The position numbers and the translations under genes are program-made. Below are positions 61,789-64,000 of a DNA stretch of 64,000 bases, one piece after another; position 1 is the stretch's first letter; the number at the start of each line of letters is the position of its first letter. Origin of the DNA: Dehalobacter alkaniphilus (GTDB taxonomy: Bacteria > Bacillota > Desulfitobacteriia > Desulfitobacteriales > Syntrophobotulaceae); assembly GCA_040500365.1 (NCBI GenBank), contig CP148031.1, positions 1,488,001-1,552,000 of the forward strand, given 5' to 3'. A model generated the notes under the pieces. It was not told the origin of the DNA and searched no databases. It worked only from the letters and a program-made list of their open reading frames with translations.

Positions 61789-62382
61789 ATGAACAAAGTA
61801 TTCGCCGCAATAGACATCGCAGCAAATGCCCATAAGAATCAGTTCAGGAAAGGGACCAATACGCCCTATATTACACACCCGTATGCAGTTGGAATGATCC
61901 TGCAGAAAGAAGGATGTGCGGAAGACATTGTTGTTGCTGGTATCCTGCATGATACCGTTGAGGATACCATCATTAATCTGGAATATCTCCGCAATAAATT
62001 TGGCAACAAGGTTGCCCTGATCGTAGAAGGATGTTCGGAACCGGACAAATCGTTACCGTGGGAAGAACGCAAAGAACATACCATTGAATACCTGAAAACG
62101 GCGATACCGGTGATCAAGGCCGTAGCCTGCGCCGACAAGCTGCATAATGTTCTGACGATGCTGGAAGACTATCAAAAAGAAGGCGAGAAGCTTTGGACGC
62201 GGTTTAACCGGGGCAGGGAGAAGCAGGAATGGTATTACCGTAATCTCGTGCAAAGCTTTATGCATCCTCCGGTGGATGATGATTTTAAGAAGCTTTATCT
62301 TACATTTGCGAAAGCCGTCAGCGATCTTTTCGATCCCAAACCGGACAGGCAGGAAGAGGACCAGACTTTTTCTATCAGCTGA
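61789..62382 (+). CDS. HD-domain phosphohydrolase, RelA/SpoT-like
   Basis: A 197-residue protein with the HD motif AGILHDTVEDT, an N-terminal His in AANAHKNQFRKGTNTPYITH, and AVACADKLHNVLTMLEDYQK. It corresponds to the hydrolase domain of SpoT/MESH1 without a synthetase domain, so (p)ppGpp or nucleotide hydrolysis is possible. GGAGGAAG precedes the ATG. Confidence 0.85.
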   Translation: MNKVFAAIDIAANAHKNQFRKGTNTPYITHPYAVGMILQKEGCAEDIVVAGILHDTVEDTIINLEYLRNKFGNKVALIVEGCSEPDKSLPWEERKEHTIEYLKTAIPVIKAVACADKLHNVLTMLEDYQKEGEKLWTRFNRGREKQEWYYRNLVQSFMHPPVDDDFKKLYLTFAKAVSDLFDPKPDRQEEDQTFSIS

Positions 62383-62481
62383 AAAAGACGAGATGCCCCA
62401 TTAGAATTATATCTTTTATTTGAACAAGATTAGTATTCAAACAAGAAGAGTATCAAGAAGAGTATTGGATCCAGATAAAAA

Positions 62482-62519
62482 CCCGAAGTTCAAGGAGTTA
62501 TGATTCCTTGGCCTTCGGG
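62482..62519. terminator. terminator between the HD hydrolase and aconitase genes
   Basis: CCCGAAG (62482-62488)/CTTCGGG (62513-62519) plus CAAGGA/TCCTTG. T-tract on the minus side (complement of 62477-62481) suits aconitase; CTTTCT follows on the plus side. Confidence 0.8.
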
Positions 62520-62541
62520 CTTTCTATCGCATGCAATAAGA

Positions 62542-62661
62542 TTACTTTACAGTGTCATGGCTAATTTTCTCTCTGCTTTCTCTTCCTGAGCAGCATCTTT
62601 TGGCCATGCTAGGATTCAGAGCTCCACAAGCGGGACAGTTTTTCTTGGATAAAAAATTTAT
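62542..62661 (-). other. zinc-ribbon-like reading frame without a normal start codon
   Basis: A 39-residue open frame beginning at ATA (62661) that overlaps the aconitase stop. It encodes FLSKKNCPACGALNPSMAKR, then CCSG and a polar tail. CPxC plus a paired CC suggests a small zinc ribbon. No ATG, GTG or TTG and no ribosome-binding site are present. It could be a decayed gene, coupled reinitiation or a -1 frameshift product. Confidence 0.35.
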
Positions 62662-64000
62662 TTACCGGCTTCTTTGGTATAGTTCAGCAAGCCTCCGGCC
62701 AGGATGATACCAATCTGGCGTTCAGTCAGGTTATGGCTGACCCTGATGGAAGCATTTTTTTCGCTTAACAATATATCAAATTCTTCGGAGTTTGATAGGG
62801 CTTCAGTCAGATTTGTAAAGATAAGCTTGCTGTCGTCCTTAATCAGGTCATAGTCACTCTCATTGACAAAAGCAAGCGGAAGAATACCAAAATTAATCAG
62901 GTTGGCTTTATGAATCCGGGCAAAGCTCTTGGCTAGGACAACTCTGACACCGAGGTACATCGGAACCAGTGCGGCATGTTCACGGCTGGAGCCCTGACCA
63001 TAGTTCTGACCAGCCACAATGATGCTTTGACCGAGCTGTCTGGCTCTGGCTGAGAATCCGGCATCAATCTTGCTGTAAACATATTCGGAAAGGGCAGGAA
63101 TATTGGATCTGAGCGGCAGGATTTTGGCGCCTGCAGGCATGATATCGTCTGTGGTAATATTGTCATTCAGCTTGATTACGACAGGAAGCTCCAGATCCGG
63201 CTTAAGCTTCGGAGCAATCGGCAGTGCTTTGATATTTGGGCCGCGCACGATGGCAGTATCCGGAGAACCGGGCGGAATAATCAGCGAATCGTCGACCCGG
63301 AAATTTTCCGGCATTGGGATTTCAGCAGCAGGACCCAACGTGCGGGGATCGGTAAAGTAACCTGTCAGCGCACTCGCAGCAGCGACCTCCGGGCTGACCA
63401 GATATACACCCGCGTCCGCAGTTCCGCTACGCCCTTCAAAGTTGCGGTTAAAGGTTCTTAAAGAGACGGCACCTGAGGAAGGGGACTGGCCCATGCCAAT
63501 ACAGGGTCCGCAGGCCGATTCCAGAATTCTGGCTCCGGAATCGAGCAGATCGGTCAGCGCGCCGTTATTGGCCAGCATGGTCAGGACCTGACGGGAGCCC
63601 GGGGCGATCACCAGGCTGACGCTCGGATCGACCACTTTACCTTTTAAGATGGCAGCGGCGGTCATCAGGTCGCGGTAGGAAGAATTCGTACAGCTGCCGA
63701 TCGCTACCTGATTGACTTTGATATTCGTTAACGTACTTACGGCAGCGACGTTGTCAGGCATGTGCGGCTGAGCTGCAAGCGGTTCCAAGGCAGAAAGGTC
63801 GATGCAGATTTCCTCATCATATACCGCATCGGCGTCGGCTTCAAGCAGAATCCAGTCGTTTTCGCGGCCCTGAGCTTTCAGGAAGATCCGGGTCTGTTCA
63901 TCGCTTGGGAAGACAGATGTGGTTGCGCCGAGTTCGGCACCCATGTTGGTGATGGTTGCTCTTTCAGGGACACTTAAGGTGGATACGCCGGAACCGGCAT
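62658..64000 (-). CDS. aconitate hydratase, 5' part missing at the window edge
   Basis: The C-terminal 446 residues of a mono-functional aconitase; the beginning lies beyond the window. Seen here are TITNMGAELGATTSVFPSDE, the cluster ligand region GSCTNSSYRDL with ESACGPCIGMGQ (two Cys), NRNFEGRSG, and the swivel domain with GQNYGQGSSREHAALVPMYL. It interconverts citrate and isocitrate. Conserved Fe-S cysteines and swivel are intact. Confidence 0.93.
   Translation of the reverse strand, partial: AGSGVSTLSVPERATITNMGAELGATTSVFPSDEQTRIFLKAQGRENDWILLEADADAVYDEEICIDLSALEPLAAQPHMPDNVAAVSTLTNIKVNQVAIGSCTNSSYRDLMTAAAILKGKVVDPSVSLVIAPGSRQVLTMLANNGALTDLLDSGARILESACGPCIGMGQSPSSGAVSLRTFNRNFEGRSGTADAGVYLVSPEVAAASALTGYFTDPRTLGPAAEIPMPENFRVDDSLIIPPGSPDTAIVRGPNIKALPIAPKLKPDLELPVVIKLNDNITTDDIMPAGAKILPLRSNIPALSEYVYSKIDAGFSARARQLGQSIIVAGQNYGQGSSREHAALVPMYLGVRVVLAKSFARIHKANLINFGILPLAFVNESDYDLIKDDSKLIFTNLTEALSNSEEFDILLSEKNASIRVSHNLTERQIGIILAGGLLNYTKEAGK

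Noticed and set aside
1..64000. CRISPR array, prophage, IS element or rRNA operon
   Set aside because: No regularly spaced repeats, transposase, integrase, phage structural gene or rRNA sequence is visible; the only mobile-looking items are non-coding repeats.

Overview
The window is about 64 kb of a chromosome from a spore-forming, anaerobic Firmicute. Moderate GC, spore genes (ytfI/ytfJ, spmA/spmB, spoIVA, YjcZ-like peptides), an ispH-S1 fusion, a ferredoxin-fused ETF operon with a membrane HdrD-like protein, and menaquinone and Tat genes together suggest the Desulfitobacterium/Dehalobacter/Desulfosporosinus group. That placement is inferred from gene content only. Nearly all genes are intact, and no phage, IS transposase or CRISPR array is visible.

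Layout. 0.2-6.6 kb: ytfI-ytfJ, spmA-spmB, rluB, a FadR-type regulator with a polyferredoxin, and an HI0933-type flavoprotein. 6.6-7.0 kb: gene-free, with two copies of a structured repeat. 7-14 kb: a HutP-like protein, an unlisted 59-residue membrane ORF, a CPBP protease, cmk-plsC-ispH/rpsA and an FtsW/RodA protein. 14-21 kb: DUF512 protein-der-plsY-gpsA, spoIVA, a PheB-like ACT protein and tRNA-Pro. 21-24.3 kb: a chemoreceptor, a 43-residue ORF and a Toprim protein. 24.5-28.9 kb: the etfB-etfA(Fd)-membrane Fe-S operon behind a Rex/CRP-like operator. 29-33.5 kb: a HepS-like prenyl synthase component, tatC-tatB, the catalytic prenyl synthase, an SDH protease and tatA. 33.5-45.3 kb: CBS protein, queH, LysM-CAP protein, acyltransferase, Ca2+/H+ antiporter, glycerate kinase with a 2-hydroxyacid dehydrogenase, an unknown two-gene module, tRNA-Leu and two loci of tiny glycine/cysteine-rich sporulation-type peptides. 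45.5-57.6 kb: lepB, rmuC, an EF-hand-like protein, a MoxR/VWA pair, an RluA-type enzyme, an M29 aminopeptidase, a second hydroxyacid dehydrogenase, CCA transferase and a rubredoxin-flavin reductase. 57.8-64 kb: aminotransferase-Lrp pair, an autoregulated Xre module, a ComEC-like MBL protein with DUF3006, an HD hydrolase and a 5'-truncated aconitase.

Most notable signals. (1) A dispersed element of about 105 bp at 6.65, 39.41 and 54.11 kb has terminal inverted repeats. Its central stem differs in every copy through compensatory changes, while its CTCCWT loop is kept. (2) There are two REPIN-like inverted repeats, at 34.05 and 48.80 kb. (3) A cluster of perfect palindromes lies at 57.65-57.79 kb. 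(4) Several genes under 60 codons are supported by ribosome-binding sites and terminators. (5) A hairpin covers the spmA ribosome-binding site. (6) Two near-identical operators flank the Xre promoter.
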